NCBI GenBank assembly: GCA_023052935.1
Contig: CM041292.1
Span: 95,843,237 to 95,907,236, forward strand
Direction of reading: 5' to 3'
Source: Piezodorus guildinii
Lineage: Eukaryota > Arthropoda > Insecta > Hemiptera > Pentatomidae
Length of the DNA stretch: 64,000 bases
How positions within the stretch are numbered: position 1 is the first letter of the stretch; every line of letters starts with the position of its first letter. Made by a program: the position numbers and the translations under genes. Below are positions 43,216-54,165 of this stretch, one piece after another. Under the pieces are notes generated by a model. It was not told where the DNA came from. It saw only the letters and a program-made list of their open reading frames with translations, and made no database searches.

Positions 43216-43421
43216 AAATAGTGATGGCCAAGAAATTTTCGAATAAAGTTCGGCATGTTCCCACGGAATCCTAATGACATTAATTTTTCCAGAATTGTAG
43301 TAGTATTGGTTTTATCAAATGCTTTGAACATATCAAAGAAAATAGCTATTGCTTGTTCATCCCGAATAAAGGTGTATTGGAGGAAGTTTTGGTATAACCA
43401 TGCGCCTGACAAATGTAACAC
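43216..43421 (-). pseudogene. I-type LINE RT, fragment upstream of the nested insertion
   Basis: Encodes LYQNFLQYTFIRDEQAIAIF, then DMFKAFDKTN (RT domain A with the first catalytic Asp) and LEKLMSLGFRGNMPNFI. The frame continues into the RT at 42654 once the nested copy is set aside. Confidence 0.85.
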
Positions 43422-43489
43422 TAAACAATTTCTCTCTTTGTATAAAATTTCTTAACTTTTACACGTTTTTAGTACAGTCTTTTTAGATC

Positions 43490-43770
43490 ATTTTTGTTTT
43501 TTCTATCCCTTTCGATGGTATCAAGTCGATGAAGAATAGAGGAAGTTGAACTATATCTTTTAAGACATTGGTGACTTGGTGTACCTTGTAACCTATCTCC
43601 ATCAGTTCTTCTTCAATCGTGTCAACTGGTGTTGAGGGGTGTTTCTGATCAGAACTCTGAAAGCTCTCTCTTGGCGTAGCTGATAGGTATGGAAATCCGC
43701 TTTGGTATCAGTTAGATATTTCACTATTTGTCTCGGCGGTGGTCAGGGATATTTTACAGTAATTATTTCT
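43490..43770 (-). pseudogene. LINE ORF1 PRE_C2HC-like remnant
   Basis: On the - strand, with frameshifts: HTYQLRQERAFRVLIRNT, then STPVDTIEEELMEIGYKV, then LPLFFIDLIPSKGIEK. This matches the PRE_C2HC domain that precedes zinc knuckles in ORF1 nucleic-acid-binding proteins of arthropod LINEs. The knuckles themselves are not visible. Confidence 0.7.
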
Positions 43771-44007
43771 ACTCATGCAGCAGTAGCGAATATAGTCGGC
43801 AATCTTGTTCAATTGCGCATACAACAACTGGGCATTTTTATATTTTTGACAAATATCAGAGAAGGCCGTTCACTGGGTGTAAGAGCAGATTCCATGTTTT
43901 CTTTTTCCTTATGTAGGATCCAAAATAAGTATTTGAGTCGAAAAACGGAGATTCGTCAGTCATTCCCTATGAATGTGTTATTAAGGTGTAGCTTGTATGT
44001 ATGTATT

Positions 44008-44720
44008 CTTTTTTTTATTTGATATTTAATACATCTATTTAGTTAGCTGTTAGATAAAATACATGACAAAAACATGAAGAAAAATGCCCATTGGCAGCAC
44101 TCTAGTAGGTAGTCTAAACTTGATGAACTCAAGGCTTCTTCTTTCCAGACGCCTCGGAGGATTGTCAGGAATGGAGGAGGAAGCAAGGATTGAAACTAGT
44201 GGGTTAGAGTGAGAGTGGAGTTTTTGTCATGGAAGGATTGATTGAGGGCCAAATCACCAACATATGGAACATTAAGGTCTTTATGGATGAGCTCATTCGA
44301 GACAAAGTAATAAGCGTTAAGGATTTTGAATTGTAAGGATTGAATAAGGGAAGAATTTGATGGTTTAGTAGAACCTCAAAGCTTAACTCCGTAAGTCTTG
44401 CGGATTCTATGTAAGACGTTTGTCAAGTAGGAGTTAACTAGTCAACTAGGTAACGGATCTGTTCAACTGGGACTAGCACAATATTATTAAAGGATACTGT
44501 AGGTCAGGATGTCATTGGTTTACGACGAAGGGTATAGGTTATATTGTGAGATTTGTTAAATTTTATTTGAACACCATATCTCAAGTGGCACCAAGACACA
44601 CAAGGGTCATCTGCATAGGTAGAAAGGAGATTGTTATGCTGGAATGAGATATCAGCTGTATATGGTATAATGTGTATTGAATGGGTCCTAGGATACTGCC
44701 TTGACATGAACTCGCACAGC
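44008..44720 (-). mobile_element. Jockey LINE (subfamily A), decayed
   Basis: A T-run at 44008-44015 (poly(A) tail), then on the - strand the RRLERRS-like C-terminus at about 44150, SLQFKILNAYYFVS-like residues at 44290, KPMTS at 44508 and a catalytic box reading YADDPCVS at about 44610. Internal deletions make it shorter than the copy at 17803-18770. Confidence 0.75.
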
Positions 44721-45239
44721 AGTTCTGGATGCCATACTCAGTCAGAGGCTTGTATACCCAATCTTATATTAGTATCACGGCGGGGTCTTTTTTCGTGGGA
44801 GACAGGATTGAACCACTCAATCTAGATCTTTTACTTGAAGTTTTGGAGGACATTTCTTATTGAAAACATCGCATATCATGCGAAAAAGATAATTAAATAA
44901 TAACCAGATGCGGATAAAAAAATAATAACTAAAGAAAAGATAAGCAAACCTAGCTTTACCGAGCTGCTAGCTATCAGCTGATGAATATAAATTACAATAG
45001 TTAAATAATAATAAAACTTCATTATTGTAGTGGAAAGCGACAAAAATGTACAATGTTCGTTTTTTTGGGAGGGAAGGGGGTTTGTGGAGGAAAGGAGAGA
45101 ATATTTTTCAGAAGAGTTCTTTTGAGAAGGTGACAGAGTAATTATTAGAAGGACATTGGATCCGAAGAACTAAGTGAATGAGCCCGGAAGGAGGGGAATC
45201 AGAAAGGCCTTAGCAAGGACAGAAAGTATAAATGGAGGC
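44721..45239. other. No gene recognised
   Basis: A G-rich stretch at 45060-45110 (GGGAGGGAAGGGGG) stands out. No frame is supported. Confidence 0.3.
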
Positions 45240-45430
45240 TCTGAATGAGATGAATGAGGCCAAGGGACGAAGGGCTAATGGGCTATTATGTAGCGCGTAA
45301 AGAATTGATGCTGGTATTAGCGCAATAAGCTTTCACAAAACGAGTAATTACTTAATGAGTCGAGAATTAATAATGGTCTCAAAAGCTGTATTAATCGCTA
45401 AAAGTGTAAAAGAAAAGAACACAAACTTGA
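45240..45430. other. Possible conserved noncoding DNA
   Basis: Contains ATTACTTAATGAGTC, TTAATAATGG and ATTAATCGC words typical of homeodomain-type binding sites, in a balanced, repeat-free stretch without frames. Inference only. Confidence 0.2.
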
Positions 45431-45845
45431 GGTACGTATGTCTATTGAAGATGTGCATAGATCAATTGCTAAATTACACATATTCTAATATGTAAGAGGA
45501 GACGGTTCGGGTGTCGGTCAAAAAAAAAAATAATAAAATAGAAAATAGTGAGACAATGTTTTATAAAATTTATTGACCGCCAACCGTATCATCTCATTCT
45601 TTATATTCATTTCAAGGTCAAATATTTAATATTCGATATATCTATTTAATATTAGAAATGGTATTTCCAAGTCATCTAAGAAACCTACTTACTACTGATT
45701 GGGATTTTCTCGAATGATAAATTTTATGGTGAGCTAAGTTACTTTCTGTTTTAAATGCATAATATAGTAAAAATAAAATTTCCGACTCATCCTAGGATTT
45801 TTTTTCGGTCGGCTTTCGGACGCACGGTATGCTCACCTAAGATTC
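45431..45845. other. No gene recognised
   Basis: AT-rich; nothing supportable. Confidence 0.3.
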
Positions 45846-45849
45846 CCTA

Positions 45850-46025
45850 CCGCGATTTTCGATGACAGATATAGGGTAGGGTCATCGCTCTCTACGCTTA
45901 TTTTTTGTGAGTGACCACCAGTTGGCTGACGAATCTCAAATAACCAGGGAGGGGAAGGTGGTGGGCGAATCCTCTTTTAATTATAAGCATGAAAAAGACC
46001 TCCCGGGGTTGGGAAACTCATTTTG
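45850..46025 (-). mobile_element. SINE family 1, old copy
   Basis: Reverse complement matches 8690-8770: GTCAGCCAACTGGTGGTCACTCACAAAA and GATGACCCTACCC. A GGAGGTCTTTTTCATGC stretch replaces the head of the younger copy. Confidence 0.6.
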
Positions 46026-46615
46026 TGTTTTCATATGTTTAATAAGGCCCAGATCAATGCAATAAAAGAGATAGTAATATTCCATAAAACTGTCATAAAA
46101 ATTACAATGATACCACACGCAATCAAATTGTGATGAAGGAAGTATAATAAATAAAAACAATCATAAAAATGCAATCTATGTATGGTCCAGTACGAAAGTA
46201 GATACAACGTGCTTGTTAGCCGCCATGTTTCTTCCTAGTTATTGGGTATCCGCTTGATGGTGTCTCAGATGCTCCTACATTCCCATAGACAAAATAACAG
46301 AATAAATAATTACCCTGCCGACCTGAATTCAAAGTCAGTACCCGATGACCAATAAAGTCAGTAGTTCATAGAACTATAAATACATTAAATAAAAAAACAT
46401 AAAGTCAAGAAATGTTCTTAGTCTAAATATGTACAATGCTTATATTGTGGCCAAATATGTCATATGGTCATAACGACATGTATTTGAAAGAAACCACCCT
46501 GTATTTATAAGATCGGAAATTGCATCTAAATCCGGGCCTTAGTTATTAACTACAGGCACCACTTTATCTGAAAGTTTAGTCCGAATTCTGAATTAAATAT
46601 CCCCTGAATAATAAA
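46026..46615. other. No gene recognised
   Basis: No supported frame or repeat. Confidence 0.3.
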
Positions 46616-46619
46616 AATA

Positions 46620-47262
46620 CTTTTTTTTTTTTTTTTAATTCTTTTATTGATATTTACAACTGTACACAGTACAACAAGTAAATGAGCTATTTACAGAACA
46701 TTGGCTTGGAAAAGTCTTGAGAATAATCTACCCAGGGGTAGCACTTCAGAGTTTATTTAGTAAGCAGGTCTCGAGGCCACCGTATTTTCAGACGCCTCGG
46801 AGGATTTTCGGGAATAGATGCCGATGAGAGAATACGGACAAGCGGGTTTGTATGGGAGGGGAATTTGGAATGAAAGGAGGAGTATCTTTTTTGGGCAATT
46901 TCTGCAACGAGTGGAATATTCAGGTCTCTATGGATGAGTTTGTTGGTAACAAAGTACGGAGCGTCTAAGATTTGTCGAAGGATTTTGGATTGCAAGGATT
47001 GGATGCGGGAGGAATTCGATGGTTTAGTCGAGCCCCATAGCTCTATGCTATAAGTCCAGATAGGTCTAATAATGGTTGTGTAAATGAGTTTTTTTAAGTA
47101 TAGAGGGAGTTTTGATCGTTTGTCAAGTAAGTGTTTTAATAGTCGATATCTACGAGCAGTTTCTTGTCGTTTAAGTCTTGTGTGAGGATTCCATGTAAGA
47201 CGTTTGTCAAGATGAAGTCCAAGGTATCGTATTTGTTCTACAGTGATGAGGGGGAATAAAAA
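46620..47262 (-). mobile_element. Jockey LINE (subfamily A), 5'-truncated
   Basis: Poly(T) at 46621-46636. The - strand frame 46995-46753 encodes MQSKILRQILDAPYFVTNKL, HRDLNIPLVAEIAQKRYSSF and RRLKIRWPRDLLTK. Upstream in another frame are IWTYSIELWGS (47060) and RYLGLHLDKRLTWNPHTRLK (47215). About 640 bp. Confidence 0.85.
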
Positions 47263-47515
47263 TAATAAAACAAATACTTTCTAAACTGTGAAAAAATAGT
47301 AAAATATAAAATTGCCTATCACTACATTTAAAAAAATAAAATAAACTATACTTAGAATTAAGTAAATATGTTATTTGCTTTTATTATATTAAGGACTAAG
47401 AAAATACCTCAGCAGTACAAATATATTCCAAAAAACTATGAGCAATCTACATCTACATTAATTCTGTGCACAGATGGCAAAATGGTAAAATATGAGTTTT
47501 TCACATTCTGGATGT
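47263..47515. other. No gene recognised
   Basis: AT-rich; a 62-codon frame at 47368 runs into the inverted repeat and is not credible as a gene. Confidence 0.3.
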
Positions 47516-47614
47516 GTCATTCGTTTGTGTTTAGAAGGTGGCTCGTTTCTTTGTAGAAGAAAATGAATGAAAAACATGAAATTTTGCACCACCTTCTAAA
47601 CATAAACGAATGAC
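47516..47614. repeat. 26-bp inverted repeat (hairpin)
   Basis: Arms 47516-47541 and 47589-47614 are reverse complements with one mismatch (GTCATTCGTTTGTGTTTAGA... against the other arm). The spacer is 47 nt. Confidence 0.85.
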
Positions 47615-48674
47615 CCTCCTGAATTTAAACAACTCACAGTCCTAGAAAAAGAGACGTACCATTTCAATCTGAGCACTGAATTCATCTAAGCAAATTAACG
47701 GAACCTGGAGAAGGAGCTACATCATATACACTATTTGTGAAAACCACGGGTGAATTACATTATGAGTGGTTAACAGAGGCGAGCGTGTACGCAGCAAGAA
47801 TTTATAATGAGAATCTTGAAGAATTCTGAGGCCAGTGTATGTTAGCGCAATACAGATGTCTTTACAGATCGAAGAAATCTAACGAGTGCTTAATTGGAAT
47901 AACATTGGTTAATCAATGGAGGGTATGAGTATGTGAGTTTTGATACATATAGTTAACAACTTCATATAAAGGGTTATATAAAATGTGAACATTGTACTCG
48001 ATTGTCAAATCTAGATTCCTTTAGGCAATCTTGTCTTTTAACTTCAATCGTTTACTTTAACTGTTCAATTTGAAAAATGAATTGTTTAAAACAAAACTGC
48101 ACGTAAAAAATATTACATACGGTTAAATAACCGTTCGTAATTTTGCATGATGGTATCGAAAGGTTACAATTACTGTAGCTGAAGGAGCGCTGGCACGGTC
48201 CACTGGCCACTTCCCCCTTAAGGACCATTAGTCGAAGAGCAGAGGGCGGCCGGCGGTGGCTCCTGGAACAAGAGGAATCGATGAGCTCTTCTACCATCAA
48301 AGCCTTCTCTGTCCATTATCCTCCTGCATCACTGCCCACTTATATCCTCTCCTCTCTCATCTTATATTTGCCTTTCAATCTTCTTAGTCCTCATATCATA
48401 TGCAATGTCATCCCAGTGCAGCAATGCAATGTCAGGTACTGTAGACACCACTTCGAGGAATTCGTACGGTTTCTATATGAACTGCCTTGCAAGAACGTAA
48501 TTAGGCTGTGATCAACCTCAGATGCCTAAATTTGAATGCCCCATTTTTATTAATCTCGTTGTAGAGAAGGAATGTTCCCTTACTTCGTAATTATGAATAA
48601 ATAATTATACTGTTACAGGTGGGTTCAAACATAATTTGAGTGCCTTATGCATGGCATTACAATTTTACTTACAA
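47615..48674. other. No gene recognised
   Basis: A GC-richer patch at 48180-48300 has frames on both strands but no recognisable protein. Confidence 0.3.
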
Positions 48675-48689
48675 GAACCTATAATATAT

Positions 48690-49024
48690 ATTTTTTTTTT
48701 AAGAGAGGAACAGTTCTTTATTATGTAATATTATAATCAGTCTAATTTAGGACATTTTTAATAGTGATAAAGTACAACATTCATACTATATTCACACTAT
48801 ATATACAAAACAATAATATAATTAAGTAGGAGTATCATATAACCCTATAAATAGATAGTTTATTTATAATGTATAAATGTCCCATGCCTTTTAAAGGCAC
48901 TACACATATTCTCTCTGTTATATAGAAATACATTGAATAGTATATATAAGGCTAATTATGCTATAAAGGTTACATAATGAAAACAAAACAAAATCCGAAA
49001 ATTTGAATAACAAAATAAAAATAG

Positions 49025-49025
<1 letters not shown>
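48690..49025 (-). mobile_element. LINE 3' UTR, Jockey-type
   Basis: A T-run then TTTAGGACATTTTTAATAGTGATAAAGTACAACATTCATACTATATTCACAC, resembling the 3' UTR start at 62985-63075 (TTTGGACATTAATAGTATTG...). No coding sequence. Confidence 0.5.

Positions 49026-49028
<3 letters not shown>

Positions 49029-49088
<60 letters not shown>
49029..49088. repeat. (AT)n microsatellite
   Basis: About 60 bp of AT repeats. Confidence 0.95.
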
Positions 49089-49092
<4 letters not shown>

Positions 49093-49269
49093 CTTATATA
49101 TAAATAAAACAGTTGAGCTCATAAATTTAACAAAAGTGGGTTAGTGCAGCCTGACAACGACATCTAAAACAATCAATTTTCTTACTATTTAATTTGATTT
49201 GGATTAAGTACTTGAGCTACTAATTTACTGTCGTTATTTTTTTAACGGAGATTATTTGGGTGGCGGTAA

Positions 49270-49345
49270 AAAATAATTATAAAACCATTTGTTCGTCTAG
49301 CATTTCAAACCATGATGCGGGTCTTCATCAGTGCTTAAAAATAAC
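49270..49345 (-). ncRNA. Hammerhead-like motif, probably degenerate
   Basis: The - strand reads AGCA CTGATGA AGACC CGCATCAT GGTTT GAAA TGCT. A 5-bp helix II (one wobble) separates the two boxes. AGCA can pair with TGCT, but no cleavable UH dinucleotide lies between GAAA and TGCT, so it would not cut as written. It may be a decayed Penelope-type ribozyme or chance. Confidence 0.3.
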
Positions 49346-49559
49346 AATAAACAGGAAGGCTTACTAACAACAGACATGATTCATGTTTAAATGAGACTTA
49401 TGAATGAAGAAAGAAAGTATTCCCAAAACAGGGTACCGCATGATTTTACATGAATATACACTTAAATAAATACAATATGTGTGTTTTTATACTTATATAT
49501 TTTATACTTATATAAAAAAAATATACTTTTATAATATAAAATATGTTTTTAGTGTCTTA

Positions 49560-50100
49560 TGGTTTTGGTTTTAAAGGTGCCAACCACGAGGGTTATAATT
49601 ACCTTTTAGTAATGACTACGGGAAATTTTAATTTGTGTTATAAATCATTCTGTCAGGGGAACTCAAAAATCTCTCAGTAGGCTGTATGTTATCTAGTAAT
49701 ACTGTAAGTAAATCAGTAGCAATCGCCAAGTGATCTCTGTATGGGTTGTATGCCCTGCATTCCTTCAGAACATGTCACACAGTAAGAGGCCGGCACCCGG
49801 AGGAGGCTCGATTGCCATAAAATAGCACACTCTGGGTCAATCGTGTATCACCGATGCGTAGGCGCGTCAGGACCACTTCTTCTCCTCGCTTACCGCGTAC
49901 CGATGATTTCCCAAGCCAGAAATCGCTTTTCACTTCTCTTCATTCATTATATAGTGGTCAACCACATTTGTCCCCATTTTGTCTGGATTGTCTGTTTAAT
50001 GTGGGAAACGAAGTACTCAGCCGGCACACCACGAAACGCAATTGCTTGTTTGGCTGATGTTGATCTCCTATATCTGCATCCATACAAACATACAAAGAAG
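49560..50100 (-). pseudogene. I-type LINE ORF2 C-terminal fragment
   Basis: On the - strand in broken frames: EEVVLTRLRIGDTRLTQ near 49860, matching VLARLRIGHTRLTHG of the 40854-42143 frame, then a decayed C..C....H..EC block and HVLKECRAYNPYRDHL near 49760. It also contains KQTIQTKWGQMWLT near 49985. No tail is recognised. Confidence 0.65.
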
Positions 50101-51589
50101 ACTGAAGCAGTTGCAGACTGTTATATGAAAAGAATGTTTTAGATGAGAGGGTTAATGAAAAAACTGTGTCTTAAGTTGAAAGAGCAGATAATGAATCAAT
50201 ACAAACAATACGGGTAGTTTGAGTAGAGTGAGCAACAGTGACACTTGTTGATTGCAACCAGTTCTTAAGTAACTGTCTTAAATTAATTTTTTGAGGACTA
50301 GCTTATATAGAATAACCGGTATGCAGCAAAATATTCAACACTTCGATTTATACTATATAGCAGAAAAGTTTTTTAATACGTATTTTTTTAATTTTAAATG
50401 CGAATTTTCAGCGTTCTAGAAAATCAGTAAAAGAAAAGATAAAGTAATAATTTTCAAGAAAAAAACAATTTAATCTAATATAAATTGTAAAATATACAAA
50501 AACGAGCCATATAATAGCCACACTCCCGCCCACTATCCCTATTCAGATGCGATGAATTCATCGAACTTTCAGTAATAAAAAACTGGATAGGGCCACTGGG
50601 TGAAAGCAAACATAAAGACCCGAGATACTTCAAAGGAAGCCACACGAGAAGAGTAGCCGGAGCGAAGGGAAAGAAAGACTTCTTCAAAAGACTTTTGTTA
50701 AGTTGAGGTCCTTCCTTAGTTTCTTCATCCCCTCTTCGTCATAGACAAAAGGACCCTTGGAGCGGAAGGGACATGGCAACTCTAGGAGTCGGAATTGGAT
50801 GGAATTGGCAATGGTTGCCCTTAATCAAAGGTCAAGGCTTCCTTTATACTTTGTTAATAGTTTCAATTTTTATTTCATCTTATATTATATTGTATCAATC
50901 AATAATAATAAAAACATCGCAAGTCATAGGACATATATCAGTGATGTATCGGCAAAAGGGCTTTAGTCTAGGAAAGTGAAGTTTACAAGACGATTTTCCA
51001 AAGTTTTCAAAAATTATTTTAAATCCTGTCTAAGTATTTCTTTAATCACGAATCACTATACTATCTCACAAGAGGTTTTATCTATAGTAAAATACAAACT
51101 TAAGCCAAATATTATTCATTTGAAGTCTATTTAAGCCCTTTGTCGGTAAAGTTCTTTTCTCTTATGCGGTTCTGATCATAACTTAAGTCATTTGTACTTA
51201 ACAATAAGCAACTTTATTCCATATTATTAAGAATATAAGAATTTTACCTGACCCTACGGGGGTTAAGAAAAAAACTTTTTCTGAGAAAATTATGATTCTG
51301 AACATGTTTCATTGTTGTCAGTAACAAAAATGATGAAAAACGATAAATAAAGTACAGTGTTTCTTTTAAAATGAAACGTTAAATCAAGAACAATATTTGC
51401 AATATTATTGCACCTAAGGTTTCTGTAGACGTCTGGCTGAATTAGTTATTAAAGACCAATTAGATCTTTTTTCTTTATATATTGAGTTTGGCTCACTGTT
51501 GGCATTTTTTGCGTGAATGTGCCTTTCTATCGGCCACTTCTTTCAAACAAATAATAATGAAAATAATTTTCTTTATTTAAAGTTTTTTT
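50101..51589. other. No gene recognised
   Basis: Short frames at 50475 (-) and 50757-50979 (+) look unremarkable. No repeats are shared with the rest of the window. Confidence 0.3.
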
Positions 51590-51800
51590 AAAACTAATCC
51601 CTTCAAAGACATTGTCTCGCCAAAAAATGAGGCTTCCCTCCACAAAAATAAGCACCAATTTCAGTATTTTTTTCAAAACCACTGAATCCCCGAAGAGGTC
51701 TGCGAAGTTGAACAAATATTTTCACTCCATTGTAATGATATTGAATATATTCTGGTACACCTTTATACTGTTGCCCATTTATGAGGGGAGCTATCAACGC
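51590..51800 (-). pseudogene. Possible retroelement knuckle fragment
   Basis: The - strand frame ends GAYFCGGKPHFLARQC, like a gag CCHC knuckle that lost its first Cys. The upstream part is not recognisable. Low confidence. Confidence 0.25.
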
Positions 51801-52890
51801 TGCTGTTTTATTAGTTCTAGTGGATCAATTAGTTCTAGTGCCGAAGGGCTATCAGTATAACTACATAGGTCCTTTTAGCTTTAAGTGGAATGGATTTAAG
51901 TATTCTCAAGTGTCACTTAAGACAAATATGAGTTTTTTTTTGTTTTTTTTTGGAGGTAGAAGGTGAGATGATTTCTACACCAATTCAATCAATAATGAAA
52001 ATAGGACGTGTCATCAACTAACATGTTTATCTATTTTAGTCTATTAATCTATTATAGGATTAAGTTGTGGAAGTATAAAATAAATTATCAGGAGCTTTGT
52101 TATTAATTGGCATTTAATGCATGTAGAAGTATTTTTAATCACACTGTTGAGTAAAAGAGATATTTCTCTCTTTTCCTCTCGGTTTTATGTATCTAACGTT
52201 TAAATTGTTTTTATGCTATCATAAATGGTTAGATTAAATATAATCATAATTTAAACATAATTGTATGGATAATAAAATAAATCATTGAACTGTTTTTATT
52301 CTAAAACAATGCAATATTTAAATAAATGAAGATATTTCAAATATTTTTAAATATTAAGTAATGACAAAATATATAAAATGAAACGTCTCAGAGACTCAAG
52401 AGGTTCTGGTGCTACAGTCCCATCCATATCACTCACACTAATAGTCATTGGAGCCAAGTGAATTATACAATAGTTACAAATAGAGTTATCCGTTCTACGA
52501 TAGAAAAAGAATTCACAAATGCGAAGAATATTCCAGATCTTTTTTAAGAGTAGAGTAAATTATTAATGTGCCGGACGTGGATTGAGGGAAGATCTTCCTA
52601 GGATTTTTCGCTTCCATCTATAAAGCCCGATGTTTTAGATCATGATGAGATTTTTTTTCTTATTTCTCGGTATACTCATAATTTCTTCCATAAATAATAA
52701 TTCTATTATGATACTCAATATTTAGGCATTTAGTGTAAGTGAAAATTGCATTAATTGAAACCGTCTAATAGTTTCATACTTGTTTTGTTGCAATGTATTA
52801 TTATTAGTGAGAAATCCAATTCAAAATATTCACTTTCAATAGTTATACAGATGCTAGGGCACTATTAAAATATAAGTATTTTTTTGTTTA
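51801..52890. other. No gene recognised
   Basis: AT-rich; GTGTAAGTGAAAATTGC at 52733 weakly resembles an M1 end. Confidence 0.3.
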
Positions 52891-52894
52891 TTAT

Positions 52895-53130
52895 TTTCTA
52901 GTACTGGAAAAGAAGAAAAGAACACCTCCTCCTTAAAATTTAAGTGCTTACTTTTCAAGATAAGTAGAAACAGAATAATGATTAAAAAAATATCCGTTTG
53001 TGCGCCGTCCGTCGTCCTCCGTAAGCCGTCCGCGGCTTTTAACTGAAACTAACAACATTTTTTTTTTTCGTTATTTGGTACAAATACTTTATATTTATAC
53101 TAGGGTACCCGACGATCATCCTACACCTAG
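52895..53130 (+). repeat. Dispersed repeat R2, second copy
   Basis: AAGTGCTTACTTTTCAAGATAAGTAGAAA, CCGTTTGTGCGCCGTCCGTCG and CGACGATCATCCTACACCTAGACG match 15838-16005. Here R2 runs directly into M1-type sequence. Confidence 0.7.
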
Positions 53131-53139
53131 ACGAAAAGA

Positions 53140-53390
53140 AAAAAAAATTTAAATTCCAGTTTTTAACGAAAATGCACGTTTTAGGGTCTCCCGAGTAAAC
53201 TTCTAAACTTCTCAGGCATATATACCCCAAATACCATCAATGTATATGAAATTTCAGTTTTTACTACTTATAGTTTTCGAGCTAGCCTACGTATATGTAC
53301 TCACACATATCTTGTAGCGGGGCTTGGTCTGTTTGATTCAGGGAATCCTAAAACTCGAATTAGAAAATTTCAAATTTAGAAAAAGAAAAA
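53140..53390 (+). repeat. M1-related tail fragment
   Basis: ATATGAAATTTCAGTTTTTA, TAGTTTTCGAGCTAG and GGGGCTTGGTCTGTTTGATTCAGGGAATCCTAAAAC correspond, with divergence, to 62466-62620. A second M1-like subfamily joined to R2. Confidence 0.55.
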
Positions 53391-53965
53391 AAAATGTCAT
53401 TCCTCAATGCATACGGCAGACGGTCGCATATTTTCATAATCTATGTTTGAATTACTAATGAATAGATTCCATAAATGATGAGTATTTTTTCTTAGTCTAT
53501 CATATAGTTTCATTATTCAATATAATAAACCGAATAGCCCATGTGCCTTTTCAGACAGGATACTTTTTGTTATATATCCCAAGTACCTGAAAATGCAGAC
53601 CAGATTTTGTGTACGAAAAAGCTAAAGTGCTTTTAGGATTAAATCGTGCCATTACATATATCAATTATATATGTATAATAATAAAGAAAGGCGAGGAGGC
53701 TTAATAAGACAGGCATTAAGGCCTATTACTGGAAAGAGCTGGCTGAAGTAATGCGTTACATGAAATTCCTTTCAGGTTAGTGAAATTATAACGACCTCCG
53801 GGGCATGATGACTATTACACCCTGAGTTACAGCGGAAGAGAACCGCATTAAGAGTTGGATCATTTGCATTTGCTAACTTGTAATTTACTACCTAATAGTC
53901 CTAGTGATGTAGTAAAAACTTTGTTGCAGACCGCCATTTCATTCACTTTACGCCTCAGCTGTTAA
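53391..53965. other. No gene recognised
   Basis: A short patch at 53690-53880 is less AT-rich. No frame or repeat is supported. Confidence 0.3.
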
Positions 53966-54165
53966 AAAAAAAATCTGGTGCGGGCAACACACGACTTTCA
54001 CTTTCCTCCGCTATTTAAATCAATTTGTGCGTTTTTAAGACAGTTAGAAATACAAAAAAAAATTGTTAAAGAATTAATTACATCGACTTTCAACAAAAAC
54101 ACGTGTTATATTAAAAAAACTGGTGCGCGCAACAAACGACTTTCACTTATCTCCTTTAATATCAA
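53966..54165 (+). repeat. Two M1 heads in tandem
   Basis: AAATCTGGTGCGGGCAACACACGACTTTCAC at 53970 and AACTGGTGCGCGCAACAAACGACTTTCAC at 54118, about 145 bp apart and in the same orientation. Probably one copy inserted in, or recombined with, another. Confidence 0.7.

Larger units (their letters stand above)
40410..43995 (-). mobile_element. I-type LINE with RNase H, interrupted by a Jockey LINE
   Basis: On the - strand, from 5' to 3': an ORF1 PRE_C2HC-like piece (about 43760-43500), RT motifs (43421-43216), the nested insertion (42688-43207), more RT with catalytic FVDD (42654-42319), then a 429-codon frame carrying the RT tail, RNase H and a CCHC motif (42143-40854). The 3' end at 40429-40456 holds GGCACTGATGACCGCG and a GTGCC partner. 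The endonuclease is missing, so there is an internal deletion between ORF1 and RT. Confidence 0.85.
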
